Below, one piece after another: positions 8,318-16,209 of a stretch of 64,000 nucleotides of DNA. The position numbers and the translations under genes were made by a program. The stretch covers positions 20,081 through 84,080 of the forward strand of contig SVTV01000009.1 of assembly GCA_015063605.1 (NCBI GenBank). Direction: 5' to 3'. The first letter of the stretch is position 1, and each line of letters begins with the position of its first letter. A model generated the notes under the pieces. The model did not search any database and was not told the DNA's origin. It saw only the letters and a list, made by a program, of their open reading frames with translations. This DNA is from Oscillospiraceae bacterium (lineage in GTDB: Bacteria > Bacillota > Clostridia > Oscillospirales > SIG627).

Positions 8318-8632
8318 ATGACAGAAAATATGGAAAACTTTGATTTTGAAACAGTTACCCTTACTGATGAAGAAGGCGTTGAAAGAGATTTTGAAGTAAT
8401 AGGAAGTCTTGATCTTGACGATAATGTTTATCTCGCACTCGTTCCCGCAGACGGTGAGGATTCCGATGAATACATCATTTTGAAGCTCGTTGAAGAAGAC
8501 GGCGAAGAAGTTCTCATTACTATCGATGATGACGATGAATTTGATAAAGTGGCTGACGCTTTCGAAAATGAAGTTCTTGCTGAATATGATTACGACGAAG
8601 AAGAGGAAGATGAAAGCGGAGACGAAGAGTAA
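8318..8632 (+). CDS. DUF1292-family acidic protein
   Basis: This small protein (104 aa) of a family common in Firmicutes has unknown function. It contains the pattern VTLTDEEGVERDFEVIGSL, then YLALVPADGEDSDEYIILKL, ending in a very acidic tail EEEEDESGDEE. The track start at 8282 lies within the leader hairpin region. The ATG at 8318 has AAGAAGG six bases upstream and is the better start. The protein is soluble and highly negatively charged. Its domain recurs inside the divergent SGNH hydrolase. A 6S RNA follows directly downstream on the same strand. Confidence 0.85.
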   Translation: MTENMENFDFETVTLTDEEGVERDFEVIGSLDLDDNVYLALVPADGEDSDEYIILKLVEEDGEEVLITIDDDDEFDKVADAFENEVLAEYDYDEEEEDESGDEE

Positions 8633-8656
8633 TTTGCTGATCGGATCTTAAAACAT

Positions 8657-8848
8657 TTTCCTGCTTGATTCGTGATGTGCGTGTATTTAAACCCACAATA
8701 TTGAAAAGGGATCTTCCTTCCCAAAGCTGTTGCAGACCTCCCGCTTGCCATTCTGCGAGCGGAAGCTGGGAGCATGAAGGCCTCGGAGAATTTCCCACCC
8801 TTGCTTACGCAGGGTTTTCAATCGTGCACACACGGTCCGGTGGGGTAA
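8657..8848 (+). ncRNA. ssrS: 6S RNA (RNA polymerase regulator), clostridial type
   Basis: This stretch codes for no plausible protein but folds like 6S RNA, which mimics an open promoter and binds sigma-A RNA polymerase in stationary phase. ATTGAAAA (8699-8706) pairs with TTTTCAAT (8814-8821) beside a large internal bubble. The 3' side of the bubble carries a small CCCTTGC...GCAGGG hairpin. GGGA..TTCC pairs with GGAG..TCCC, and the distal arm ends in a CCGCTTGC...GCGAGCGG stem. The TTTAAACCCACAATATTGAA segment matches my memory of clostridial 6S RNAs. Ends are approximate. A strong terminator follows. Confidence 0.72.
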
Positions 8849-8849
8849 T

Positions 8850-8903
8850 AAAAAAAGCAACACAGAGAATGCCTTTACGGTAAACTCTGTGTTTTCTTTT
8901 TTT
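8850..8903. terminator. Bidirectional terminator between 6S RNA and the phosphodiesterase gene
   Basis: AACACAGAG (8859-8867) pairs with CTCTGTGTT (8885-8893). A T-run follows on the plus strand (TTCTTTTTTT), and an A-run precedes the stem, giving a U-run on the minus strand. It serves both convergent units. Confidence 0.85.
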
Positions 8904-8909
8904 GATCGT

Positions 8910-10205
8910 CTATTTGAATTCTTCGTTCAAGAGTTCGGTCATCGGTATACCCTCGGCTTCGCTAAGATCAATTTTGAGGATCTTTGCGAATGTGGGAGCG
9001 TGATTTACCAGAATGCTTTCGGGTAAGAACGAACCATTTTTGAAAGCGGGACCCTTGGCTAAGAAAACGGGCTGAGGTCCTTTTTCCGGCATATACCCGT
9101 GGGTAGCATGTCCCGAACGGTAGTCGCTGTTGTTCATATTGGTTATCAAGGGACGGACATGCTTATCACCGAATGATGTATATCCGTCTGTTTCCAATAC
9201 GAAGGAGAAGTTACCGCTTAAGCCGTATCGCTTATCGGCTTCCTCAGTAGTGAGTACTTCGCTTATTCCGTATACCTCGGATCGGCAAAGAGAATCAAGC
9301 AACTCACTAACCTTTCCGAAAAGCTCCTTATCGTTTTTGTCTCTGAGATATACGTATGCAGACATTCCGACAGAGCGGACACATGCGTCCCATGAAACGA
9401 TCTTGTTATTCTCGTCAAGCGTTATGAGTCCTTCTTCAGCAAGAATGACATTCAGGTTTATGACACGGTTAATGTTCATTTGTCCATGGTCACTGAGGAG
9501 AACAATATTGGTTTCATCCCATACGCCCGCTTCGATAGCGGCTTGGGCAAGGATACCTATAAATTCATCAGTCTCGGCGACGCCTTTAGTAACGGCAGGA
9601 GCAAAAACACCGTGAGCGTGGCGGTATCCGTCGATATTTCCCGGATGTATCATTAGAAGATGGGGCTTATACAGCTTGATCATTTCGGCGGCACATCCGA
9701 TGACAAAGTCATCACAAAAAGGATGCTTTCTTTCTCTGTGTATAGGCATATACTTGTCTATAACATTTTTCAATACATCCTCATTGGATCCGCTTCTTGC
9801 AAATGCACTTCTGGGATCATCGTCCTTGCCTTGAGCCCAATACTCATCAATGAGATAATCGATATCGGGGTGATTTCCCGTAACGGGCCAGAATACAGCA
9901 GCTGTAGTCAGACCTTTTTTCTTTGCAGCAGTGAATATGTCCTCTGTTTTTACACATTCGTGGAACCATTGCCAATCCTTTGAGAAATCTTCAAGATTGG
10001 AATAAATGCCGTGCTTATGGGGAAATGTACCCGTTGAGATTGATGTATGTGCAGGGTAGGTAACGGTGGGATAAATTGAGCGCACCCTGCCGACAACGGC
10101 ACCGCCTTCAAGATACTTTTTATAGTTAGGTAAAGTCTTTAAATAGTCAAGATCCTCCGTAATCATTGCATCGGCGGATAAGACTATCAATCTTTGTTGT
10201 TTCAT
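8910..10205 (-). CDS. Type I phosphodiesterase / nucleotide pyrophosphatase (alkaline phosphatase superfamily)
   Basis: This 431-aa enzyme belongs to the NPP branch. The metal-binding Asp occurs in LIVLSADAM, the nucleophile Thr region in YPTVTYPAHTSISTG, and further metal ligands in LLSDHGQMNI and the late SGHATHGYMP. Such enzymes hydrolyse phosphodiester or pyrophosphate bonds of nucleotides, phospholipid head groups or sugar phosphates. No signal peptide is seen, so it is probably cytoplasmic. Its ATG overlaps the stop of potD as ATGA (4 bp), so it is translationally coupled to the polyamine-type transporter. That suggests the imported compound, or something released with it, is the substrate, but this is inference. 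Confidence 0.85.
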   Translation of the reverse strand: MKQQRLIVLSADAMITEDLDYLKTLPNYKKYLEGGAVVGRVRSIYPTVTYPAHTSISTGTFPHKHGIYSNLEDFSKDWQWFHECVKTEDIFTAAKKKGLTTAAVFWPVTGNHPDIDYLIDEYWAQGKDDDPRSAFARSGSNEDVLKNVIDKYMPIHRERKHPFCDDFVIGCAAEMIKLYKPHLLMIHPGNIDGYRHAHGVFAPAVTKGVAETDEFIGILAQAAIEAGVWDETNIVLLSDHGQMNINRVINLNVILAEEGLITLDENNKIVSWDACVRSVGMSAYVYLRDKNDKELFGKVSELLDSLCRSEVYGISEVLTTEEADKRYGLSGNFSFVLETDGYTSFGDKHVRPLITNMNNSDYRSGHATHGYMPEKGPQPVFLAKGPAFKNGSFLPESILVNHAPTFAKILKIDLSEAEGIPMTELLNEEFK

Positions 10206-11263
10206 TTGTTTTCGCTTTGTACGGATATCCAGAGTTCTCTGTAGAGATCATCAACATCGCTGGAAAGATATCTGAAGTGCTCCCAGTTATCTTTGATCTC
10301 GGGATAAGATATACCGTCATTCTTTACTTCTTCATCCAAAAGGTCGTAAACTGCCTTATTGGGGGTCGAATATCCTACATAATCAACATTGAGCAAGCCT
10401 ATTTCTGCTTCGAGCATAAAGTTGATAAACTTTTCTGCAAGATCCTTCTTTTCACTTGTTACGGGGATGCACATAGCATCGTTGAATATGTTTGTTCCGC
10501 TTTCGGGAATATAAAATGCAAGGTCTTCGTTTTCTTCCTTGACCGTGATGTAGTCGCCCGCATAGTAGGGCATCATATACGCATCCTCATTGGGAAGTCT
10601 TTCGAAGAATTCATCCATCTTATAGTCGAAAGTCTGCTTCTTGAGTTCTTCCGCTGCGGCACGGATCTCTTCCTCATTTGTAGTGTTCAAGGAATAACCG
10701 AGCTTGTTGAGAGCTATGGCAAATGCATCTCTCGGATTGTTGAACATCATGATCTTGTTGGGATATTTATCACTCCAAAGTACATCCCATCCGTTGAGCT
10801 CATCCTCGGAAATATACTTGGAATTGTATACGAGACCTACCGTACCCCAGAAATAGGGAACTGTATACTCGTTTGTTTCGTCATAATACGGATTCTTGAA
10901 TTCATCCATAATGTTGGCGAAATTGGGAATATTCTCGAAATTGATCTTGTGAAGCATACCTTCATCGACCATTTTTTCAACCATGTAATCGGAGGGGAAT
11001 ATTACATCATATTTCGCACTTCCGTTTTTCATCAATGAGTAAAGGTCTTCATTTGTTGTGAATGTACGATACTTTACCTTGATACCTGTTTTCTCCGTAA
11101 ATAATTTAATTACGTCCTCGGTACTGTCAACGCCTGAACCTGTTGACATATACTGTCCCCAGTTGCATACAACTATAGTGTTTTCATCAGAGCCGCATGA
11201 GTAAAGCGGGAGTGTGCAACACAAAAGAAATAAAGCAGCGATAACGATAGAGAGTTTTTTCAA
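10202..11263 (-). CDS. potD: Spermidine/putrescine-type ABC transporter substrate-binding lipoprotein
   Basis: This is a 353-aa extracellular solute-binding lipoprotein. The signal peptide ends in the lipobox LYSCG, followed by IVVCNWGQYMSTGSGVDS, the PotD-like start of the mature fold. Ligand-pocket elements include NWGQYM, VIFPSDYMVEKM, MFNNPRDAFAIALNKLGYS and IFNDAMCIPVTSEKK. The aromatic that precedes the conserved Asp in FNDAM is Phe rather than the Trp of E. coli PotD, as I recall it. The start is a TTG at 11263 with GGAAGG upstream. It is fourth in potA-potB-potC-potD. Confidence 0.9.
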   Translation of the reverse strand: MKKLSIVIAALFLLCCTLPLYSCGSDENTIVVCNWGQYMSTGSGVDSTEDVIKLFTEKTGIKVKYRTFTTNEDLYSLMKNGSAKYDVIFPSDYMVEKMVDEGMLHKINFENIPNFANIMDEFKNPYYDETNEYTVPYFWGTVGLVYNSKYISEDELNGWDVLWSDKYPNKIMMFNNPRDAFAIALNKLGYSLNTTNEEEIRAAAEELKKQTFDYKMDEFFERLPNEDAYMMPYYAGDYITVKEENEDLAFYIPESGTNIFNDAMCIPVTSEKKDLAEKFINFMLEAEIGLLNVDYVGYSTPNKAVYDLLDEEVKNDGISYPEIKDNWEHFRYLSSDVDDLYRELWISVQSENK

Positions 11264-11292
11264 TTTTTTAATACCTTCCTTATTTGAAAAAA

Positions 11293-12105
11293 TTATTTAT
11301 TTCGTTTCGATTCTTTTCCGGATCTGATATTGGAGCAAATATCTTTCATATTTGTCAGGAGAAGAGCCGATATAACGACTAAGAAGAGAAGTGCCGTAAG
11401 GGCATTGATGGAAAGCGGAATTGGTTTTTTCAGAAGTCCGTATATGTATACGGGGAGCGTCTGGAATGTACCGCTTACAAAATAGCTAATTACAAAATCA
11501 TCAAGTGAGAAAGTAAAAGCCATAAGGAAACCTGCTGATATACCCGGAAATATTTCCGGAAGTACGACCTTGCGGAAAGCCTCAGCGGGAACGCAACCAA
11601 GATCAAGCGCAGCTTCATAAAGATTCATGTTGAGCTGTCTGAGTCTCGGCATTACATTGAGCACAACATACGGTGTGCTGAAAGCAATGTGAGATAAAAG
11701 AACAGTCACAAATCCCAATTCACCGTTGAATATCTTCGTAACAAAAACGAAAAGAAGCATCAGAGAGACGCCTGTGACTATCTCGGGGTTTATAATGGGA
11801 ATATTTGAGAGATTAAGAACGAGATCGCGTGTCCTCTTTTTAAGATTCATTATACCTATCGCTGCACAAGTTCCGAGTATGGTTGCGACGATACTTGAAA
11901 TGACCGCTACCAAAATGGTATTGAGAAGTGCCTCCATCATCCATTCGTCTCTGAAAAGCTCCTCATACCATCTGAAGGAAAAGCTTTCGAAGGATGTTTT
12001 GCTTTTGGTGGAGTTGAAGGAAAAGGCGATAGTGACGAGTATCGGTGCGTAAAGAAAACCGAATACCACGAACATATAAAGCTTAGAAAAGAACTTTTTC
12101 AACAT
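11293..12105 (-). CDS. potC: Spermidine/putrescine-type ABC transporter permease PotC
   Basis: This is a 270-aa inner permease with six hydrophobic segments, beginning KLYMVFVFGFLYAPILVTIAFSF. The cytoplasmic EAA loop EAALDLGCVPAEAFRKVVLP docks the ATPase PotA. Length and motif order are typical of PotC/ModB-type permeases. AAAGGA precedes the ATG. It lies 16 bp after potB. Confidence 0.92.
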   Translation of the reverse strand: MLKKFFSKLYMFVVFGFLYAPILVTIAFSFNSTKSKTSFESFSFRWYEELFRDEWMMEALLNTILVAVISSIVATILGTCAAIGIMNLKKRTRDLVLNLSNIPIINPEIVTGVSLMLLFVFVTKIFNGELGFVTVLLSHIAFSTPYVVLNVMPRLRQLNMNLYEAALDLGCVPAEAFRKVVLPEIFPGISAGFLMAFTFSLDDFVISYFVSGTFQTLPVYIYGLLKKPIPLSINALTALLFLVVISALLLTNMKDICSNIRSGKESKRNK

Positions 12106-12121
12106 AATTGACCATTCCTTT

Positions 12122-12928
12122 CTATATAAGCATTGAACCGGCCTCGTCTTTATCGAGATGATTGACTACAGCCATGCTTATTATTATAACGACCATCAAT
12201 ACCAATGACAGCATCGATCCCGTACCTAAGTCGGGTGAGTTACCGACATAGTACTGCTCAATGGCATCTCCGATCATCATTCCCCGTCCGAGACGCTGGC
12301 TTATTACAAATGTACTTGCCGCAGGGACAAATACCATCGTTATGCCTGTGATAACTCCGGGAATAGAAAGAGGGAAGATTATACGTCTGAATATTTCAAA
12401 TGTATTGCACCCGAGATCTTGTCCCGCCTCAATAAGAGAATTTTCTATTTTAGAAAGAACATTGTATATGGGGATTATCATAAACGGAAGATAATTGTAT
12501 ATCATGACCGTTATGACAGCTCCGTCTGTATTTATGAGAGTCTGTCTTTCGAATCCCAAAGCCACAAGTATATTGTTAATAATACCGTTATTCTCAAGAA
12601 GCGTTATCCACGAGTATATTCTGAGCAGGAAGTTCATCCACATGGGAAGCATTATAAGCATATTCATCATACGCTGTGTGTTGACCTTCGTTTTTGTCAT
12701 AATATATGCAAAGGGATAAGCAACAAGAAGACAGATAAGCGTAGCAAAAAAAGCCATACGCAGAGAGTCGGCATATACTTCCGTGAGCTTTGTGATATTC
12801 AGAAAGTTATTGAATGTAAAATTACCGTCACGGTCTGTAAATGAATAGTAAACAACAAGACCCAAAGGGATAATGGTGAAAAGTACCATCCATACGATGT
12901 ACGGATACAAAGGCTTGGTTGATTTCAA
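12122..12928 (-). CDS. potB: Spermidine/putrescine-type ABC transporter permease PotB
   Basis: This is a 268-aa permease partner of PotC. It has a hydrophobic N-terminus (LYPYIVWMVLFTIIPLGLVVYY), six membrane segments, and the EAA loop EAGQDLGCNTFEIFRRIIFP. Its start overlaps the potA stop by 4 bp, so the two are translationally coupled. Together with PotC it forms the membrane channel. Confidence 0.92.
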   Translation of the reverse strand: MKSTKPLYPYIVWMVLFTIIPLGLVVYYSFTDRDGNFTFNNFLNITKLTEVYADSLRMAFFATLICLLVAYPFAYIMTKTKVNTQRMMNMLIMLPMWMNFLLRIYSWITLLENNGIINNILVALGFERQTLINTDGAVITVMIYNYLPFMIIPIYNVLSKIENSLIEAGQDLGCNTFEIFRRIIFPLSIPGVITGITMVFVPAASTFVISQRLGRGMMIGDAIEQYYVGNSPDLGTGSMLSLVLMVVIIISMAVVNHLDKDEAGSMLI

Positions 12929-14382
12929 TTCTTTTCGCCCTCGCTTTCATCCGAGTTTTTATCAGCTAAAAGCTTTACATTGATCTTTTCGGGAGAAATA
13001 CGTATACCTACATCGGTAGAAACTTGCTCATCATTGAGCGTTTCTATAAGATAACGTCTTTCGTCCGTGATGACTATCATTTCGTTGTATTTATTCTTCC
13101 AGATAACGCTGTCAAGGAAACCGTTGAAATCTCCCTCATCCTCGGGGACGATCTCCATATCATAGGGGCTGAATTCAACAGATATTCTGCTTCCTTCTAA
13201 AATGTCTTTCGGATCGCAGCCGAGCACCGACAGGGGAAGCGTGTATTTATGATCTTCTATTTCAAATGAGAAGCTTTCTTCGTCCACGGAAGATACAGAT
13301 GATGCTATAACATTGGATTCAGTGGGGAACATACGCTTCATAATATGAGTGTTTTCCGGTGTCACATACATTCCGATAGTCTCGCCAACGGATGCAGTCA
13401 CCGTTGAATGTATCAGCCATGTGTATCCGCCGCAGTCAACGTTCATTTCGTAATGAACACCCTTGAACATACTCGAAGTTACAAGTCCGGTAAGAATGCC
13501 TTTTTCGGGAGATGTTACCTCAATATCCTCGGGACGTATAACGAGATCCACAAGACGGTCTCCGTCGGGACGCTTGTCAACGCAATCGATCGTTCCGCCG
13601 CAAACCTTTACTTTGTAATCCTCGTCCATCACCGCATTGAAGATATTGGCTTCACCGATAAAATCGGCAACAAATGCGTTTGCAGGTTCGTTATAGATGC
13701 TTTCGGGTGTGCCTATCTGCTGAATCGTTCCCGACTTCATTACAACGATAACATCAGACATGGTAAGAGCTTCTTCCTGATCGTGGGTAACGTAAATAAA
13801 TGTAATGTTGGCTTGCTGCTGGATCATCTTCAGTTCTAGCTGCATGTCTTTTCTCAGCTTTAAATCCAAAGCACCCAGAGGTTCGTCAAGGAGAAGGAGC
13901 TTGGGCATGTTTACCAAAGCACGTGCTATTGCAACTCGTTGCTGCTGACCGCCGGACAGCTTTGCCACGGGACGCTTTTCATAACCCTTAAGGTCAACCA
14001 TTGCAAGCATCTTTTTGACTTTTTCGTCTATCTCCTTCTGAGGAGTCTTTTTGATCCTCAAGCCGAATGCCACATTTTCATAAACATTCAGATGAGGGAA
14101 GAGAGCATATTTCTGAAAGACCGTATTTACCGGTCTTTTATGAGGAGGAACATCGTTTACCTTTGTGTTCCCGAAATAGATATCACCGCTTGTGGGAGAT
14201 TCGAAACCGCCGATAAGGCGTAAAATAGTTGTTTTGCCGCATCCGGAAGGACCGAGCAGCGTGACAAAAGTCTTGTCCTTAATATACAGGTTGATGTTCT
14301 TCAGAACATCCTCACCGTCAAAAGATTTACATAAGTCAGTAAGCCGAACGAGTATGTCGGAACAGGACTCGTTTTTTGTCAT
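12925..14382 (-). CDS. potA: Spermidine/putrescine-type ABC transporter ATPase PotA, long form
   Basis: This is the ATP-hydrolysing subunit. It has Walker A LLGPSGCGKTTILRL, Q-loop VFQKYALFPH, signature LSGGQQQRVAIARAL, Walker B LLLLDEPLGALD and switch His YVTHDQ. Residues 1-240 are the nucleotide-binding domain and the rest the regulatory OB/TOBE part. At 485 aa it is about 110 residues longer than usual PotA proteins. The surplus (about 375-485) looks like an additional TOBE-like lobe (VIWKNKYNEMIVITDERRYL). GGAAAGGA precedes the ATG. A consensus promoter sits about 120 bp upstream. Confidence 0.92.
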   Translation of the reverse strand: MTKNESCSDILVRLTDLCKSFDGEDVLKNINLYIKDKTFVTLLGPSGCGKTTILRLIGGFESPTSGDIYFGNTKVNDVPPHKRPVNTVFQKYALFPHLNVYENVAFGLRIKKTPQKEIDEKVKKMLAMVDLKGYEKRPVAKLSGGQQQRVAIARALVNMPKLLLLDEPLGALDLKLRKDMQLELKMIQQQANITFIYVTHDQEEALTMSDVIVVMKSGTIQQIGTPESIYNEPANAFVADFIGEANIFNAVMDEDYKVKVCGGTIDCVDKRPDGDRLVDLVIRPEDIEVTSPEKGILTGLVTSSMFKGVHYEMNVDCGGYTWLIHSTVTASVGETIGMYVTPENTHIMKRMFPTESNVIASSVSSVDEESFSFEIEDHKYTLPLSVLGCDPKDILEGSRISVEFSPYDMEIVPEDEGDFNGFLDSVIWKNKYNEMIVITDERRYLIETLNDEQVSTDVGIRISPEKINVKLLADKNSDESEGEKN

Positions 14383-14398
14383 TTCATTTTTCCTTTCC

Positions 14399-14418
14399 CG
14401 AAAGAAAAACCTCTTTCG
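14399..14418 (-). promoter_or_regulatory. Hairpin touching the potA ribosome binding site
   Basis: CGAAAG and CTTTCG form a 6-bp stem with an 8-base loop. Its 3' end on the minus strand touches the GGAAAGGA site of potA, so it could affect initiation. Confidence 0.4.
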
Positions 14419-14450
14419 AACCGTTTTAAAATAATTTTAAAAGTTAAACC

Positions 14451-14476
14451 TTTTTTGCGAAAAATCGCGCAAAAAA
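14451..14476 (-). promoter_or_regulatory. Second hairpin in the potA leader
   Basis: TTTTTTGCG and CGCAAAAAA form a perfect 9-bp stem with an 8-base loop, downstream of the potA promoter. No U-run follows on the minus strand, so it is a leader structure rather than a clear terminator. Confidence 0.45.
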
Positions 14477-14501
14477 GTAAAGGATCTCTACACCCCACTA
14501 T

Positions 14502-14530
14502 ACTATATACCTTAATGAGAAAAATGTCAA
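14502..14530 (-). promoter_or_regulatory. Sigma-A promoter of the pot operon
   Basis: Minus strand TTGACA (14525-14530), 17-base spacer, TATAGT (14502-14507). It gives a leader of about 110 bases that contains two hairpins before potA. Confidence 0.85.
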
Positions 14531-14649
14531 TAGATTTATGAAAAAAATTTATTTTCAGTAATTATGACGAATAAAAAGCGATTAGAGGCGATAGGAGCGA
14601 ATAGATTCAGTTTTACCCTTTTAAACTTCCGAATCCTCCTTTAAACTCG

Positions 14650-14711
14650 TTTTTGCTCGGAAAGAACACTTACGAAAAAATTATTCTCCGTCATATTCCT
14701 CCGAGCAAAAA
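14650..14711 (-). terminator. Long-loop inverted repeat after the beta-helix operon
   Basis: TTTTTGCTCGGA (14650-14661) and TCCGAGCAAAAA (14700-14711) are perfectly complementary over 12 bp with a 38-base loop. It lies 12 bp past the last beta-helix gene. No U-run follows, so termination or 3'-end protection is likely but not certain. Confidence 0.5.
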
Positions 14712-14722
14712 GCAGAATCGTG

Positions 14723-16171
14723 TTATTTGATTTTACCGTTGATTATATTCTTTTCGATAAGCCTTGCGGAATCGGAAAGAGTATCTTTTTTGTATTCAAA
14801 ATATAATGGATCGCCTTCGGTGCGCTTTTGCGCTTCACCGTCCTTACGTTCGGGGAAACGTCCCTCTGAATATGAAAAGTTGTTATATGTGCATATGACC
14901 GCTCCGTTGTCATCTCCGGGCGTTATTATTATGGGAAGACGGGTGATACCTGCATCAAATCTGTTGTGGGATATATCAAAGGTATCCGCACTTGAAAAAA
15001 TGAAGGGATGGGAAGTACATTCCCTGCATTTGATCTGATTTCCCGTAATGCTTATATTATTTTTGCACCTTTCCGTATGAGCACCCTTTCCTCCCATACT
15101 GACTACGGCTGATATCCTTCCCGCGTTGACGATATTGTTCTTGATCTGGATAGAACCGCAATGCTGGGAGTAATAGCAGTTGAAGGGAATGGCACCGCCG
15201 TTTTCGAAGGAGAAATTAAGTATCTCGTTTTCCGAGATAAGGAAATTTCGCTCGGTCAGACTGTTGGAAGCTTCGCCTGCGGTTCCGAAGCCGATACCCT
15301 CTATCCAATTGTATATCGGAAGATAAGGCGTGTTTTCGAGAACCATGTTTGTGATCATGTTACCTGTAATCACCATGTTATTCGTGCGTGATCCCTCTGC
15401 ATATATTCCGTACAGAATATTTCCTTCACAGATGTTGCCTTCGATAACGGCATTCATACCTGCGTGAAGGTCAATACCTTTTCTTGAATTGAAGGAGCAT
15501 TTATTACCGATTATCTGAATGTTAAGAGGAGTTGCTCCCGACCATCCCGTGGTACCGTATCCCGTTCCTCCGTCGTTTTTGCTTCCGTGATGCTCCAGAG
15601 TGTTGTTGGTAATGGTTATACCGTCTGTAAAGCCGTAAAGGACGCCTGCCACTCTGTTATGATGTATATAACATTTTTCGACCTTTATTCTCTTTGAATA
15701 ATTATCCTTTGTTCCGTAAAAAGCTATACCGCAGGCGTTGAAGCCTTTTATCTCCACGTTAGATACTGTGATATCAAAGCATGTATTGAAATTCAGTGCG
15801 GAGACCCTGCCGTAATAGCTCTTTTGCGGTTCATCGAAGAAATATCCGGTATATTCAAAAGACATATCTTTGACAATGACATCGGATATATTATCTTCAA
15901 ATATGAAAAGAGAAGCGCTTCTGTGGTCGTCATCTTCCTTTTGTTCGTATGTGTATACTATCTTGCTTTGCTTGCCGTCACCCGTAACGGTAAGATGATC
16001 TCCGGAAATGTTTATCGGTTTTTCAATAAGGTAAGTTCCGGAGGGGAAATACAATGTTCCGCCTTCCTTGAGCGAAGTGACAGCTTTCAATACTGCTTCC
16101 GAGCAGTCGGTATCTCCCATGGGAGATGCGCCGAAATTACGTACATCGGCATATTTGTTTTCGTTTATCAT
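14723..16171 (-). CDS. Right-handed beta-helix protein, pectate-lyase-3-like (paralogue 1 of 3)
   Basis: This 482-aa protein starts with the pectate-lyase-3/GH28-related module, DVRNFGASPMGDTDCSEAV followed by GGTLYFPSGTYLIEKPI. A ladder of beta-helix coils follows, with recurring ITGN/IIGN/IEGNIC turns. I see no signal peptide or lipobox, so it is probably cytoplasmic. The ATG has GAGGATC upstream. It is the last gene of three tandem paralogues, all with the same length and domain order. A lyase, epimerase or hydrolase acting on imported oligosaccharides is plausible; the reaction cannot be read. Confidence 0.75.
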   Translation of the reverse strand: MINENKYADVRNFGASPMGDTDCSEAVLKAVTSLKEGGTLYFPSGTYLIEKPINISGDHLTVTGDGKQSKIVYTYEQKEDDDHRSASLFIFEDNISDVIVKDMSFEYTGYFFDEPQKSYYGRVSALNFNTCFDITVSNVEIKGFNACGIAFYGTKDNYSKRIKVEKCYIHHNRVAGVLYGFTDGITITNNTLEHHGSKNDGGTGYGTTGWSGATPLNIQIIGNKCSFNSRKGIDLHAGMNAVIEGNICEGNILYGIYAEGSRTNNMVITGNMITNMVLENTPYLPIYNWIEGIGFGTAGEASNSLTERNFLISENEILNFSFENGGAIPFNCYYSQHCGSIQIKNNIVNAGRISAVVSMGGKGAHTERCKNNISITGNQIKCRECTSHPFIFSSADTFDISHNRFDAGITRLPIIITPGDDNGAVICTYNNFSYSEGRFPERKDGEAQKRTEGDPLYFEYKKDTLSDSARLIEKNIINGKIK

Positions 16172-16209
16172 AATGTGATCCTCTTGACGTCTGAAAGGTT
16201 GATTTTTAG

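Larger units (their letters stand above)
14383..14722. other. Intergenic region between potA and the beta-helix genes (340 bp)
   Basis: It contains the pot promoter and leader hairpins, a short tandem-like stretch of GCGATtAGA/GCGATAGGA/GCGAATAGA at about 14577-14605, and a 12-bp perfect inverted repeat with a long loop at 14650-14711. I see no gene in it. Confidence 0.7.

Noticed and set aside
8520-8883. Small ORFs (8520-8798 minus, 8590-8775 minus, 8665-8883 plus)
   Set aside because: They overlap the DUF1292 gene end and the 6S RNA; nothing supports translation.
10166-11038. 290-aa ORF on the plus strand
   Set aside because: Antisense to potD, which has a clear lipobox and binding-protein motifs.
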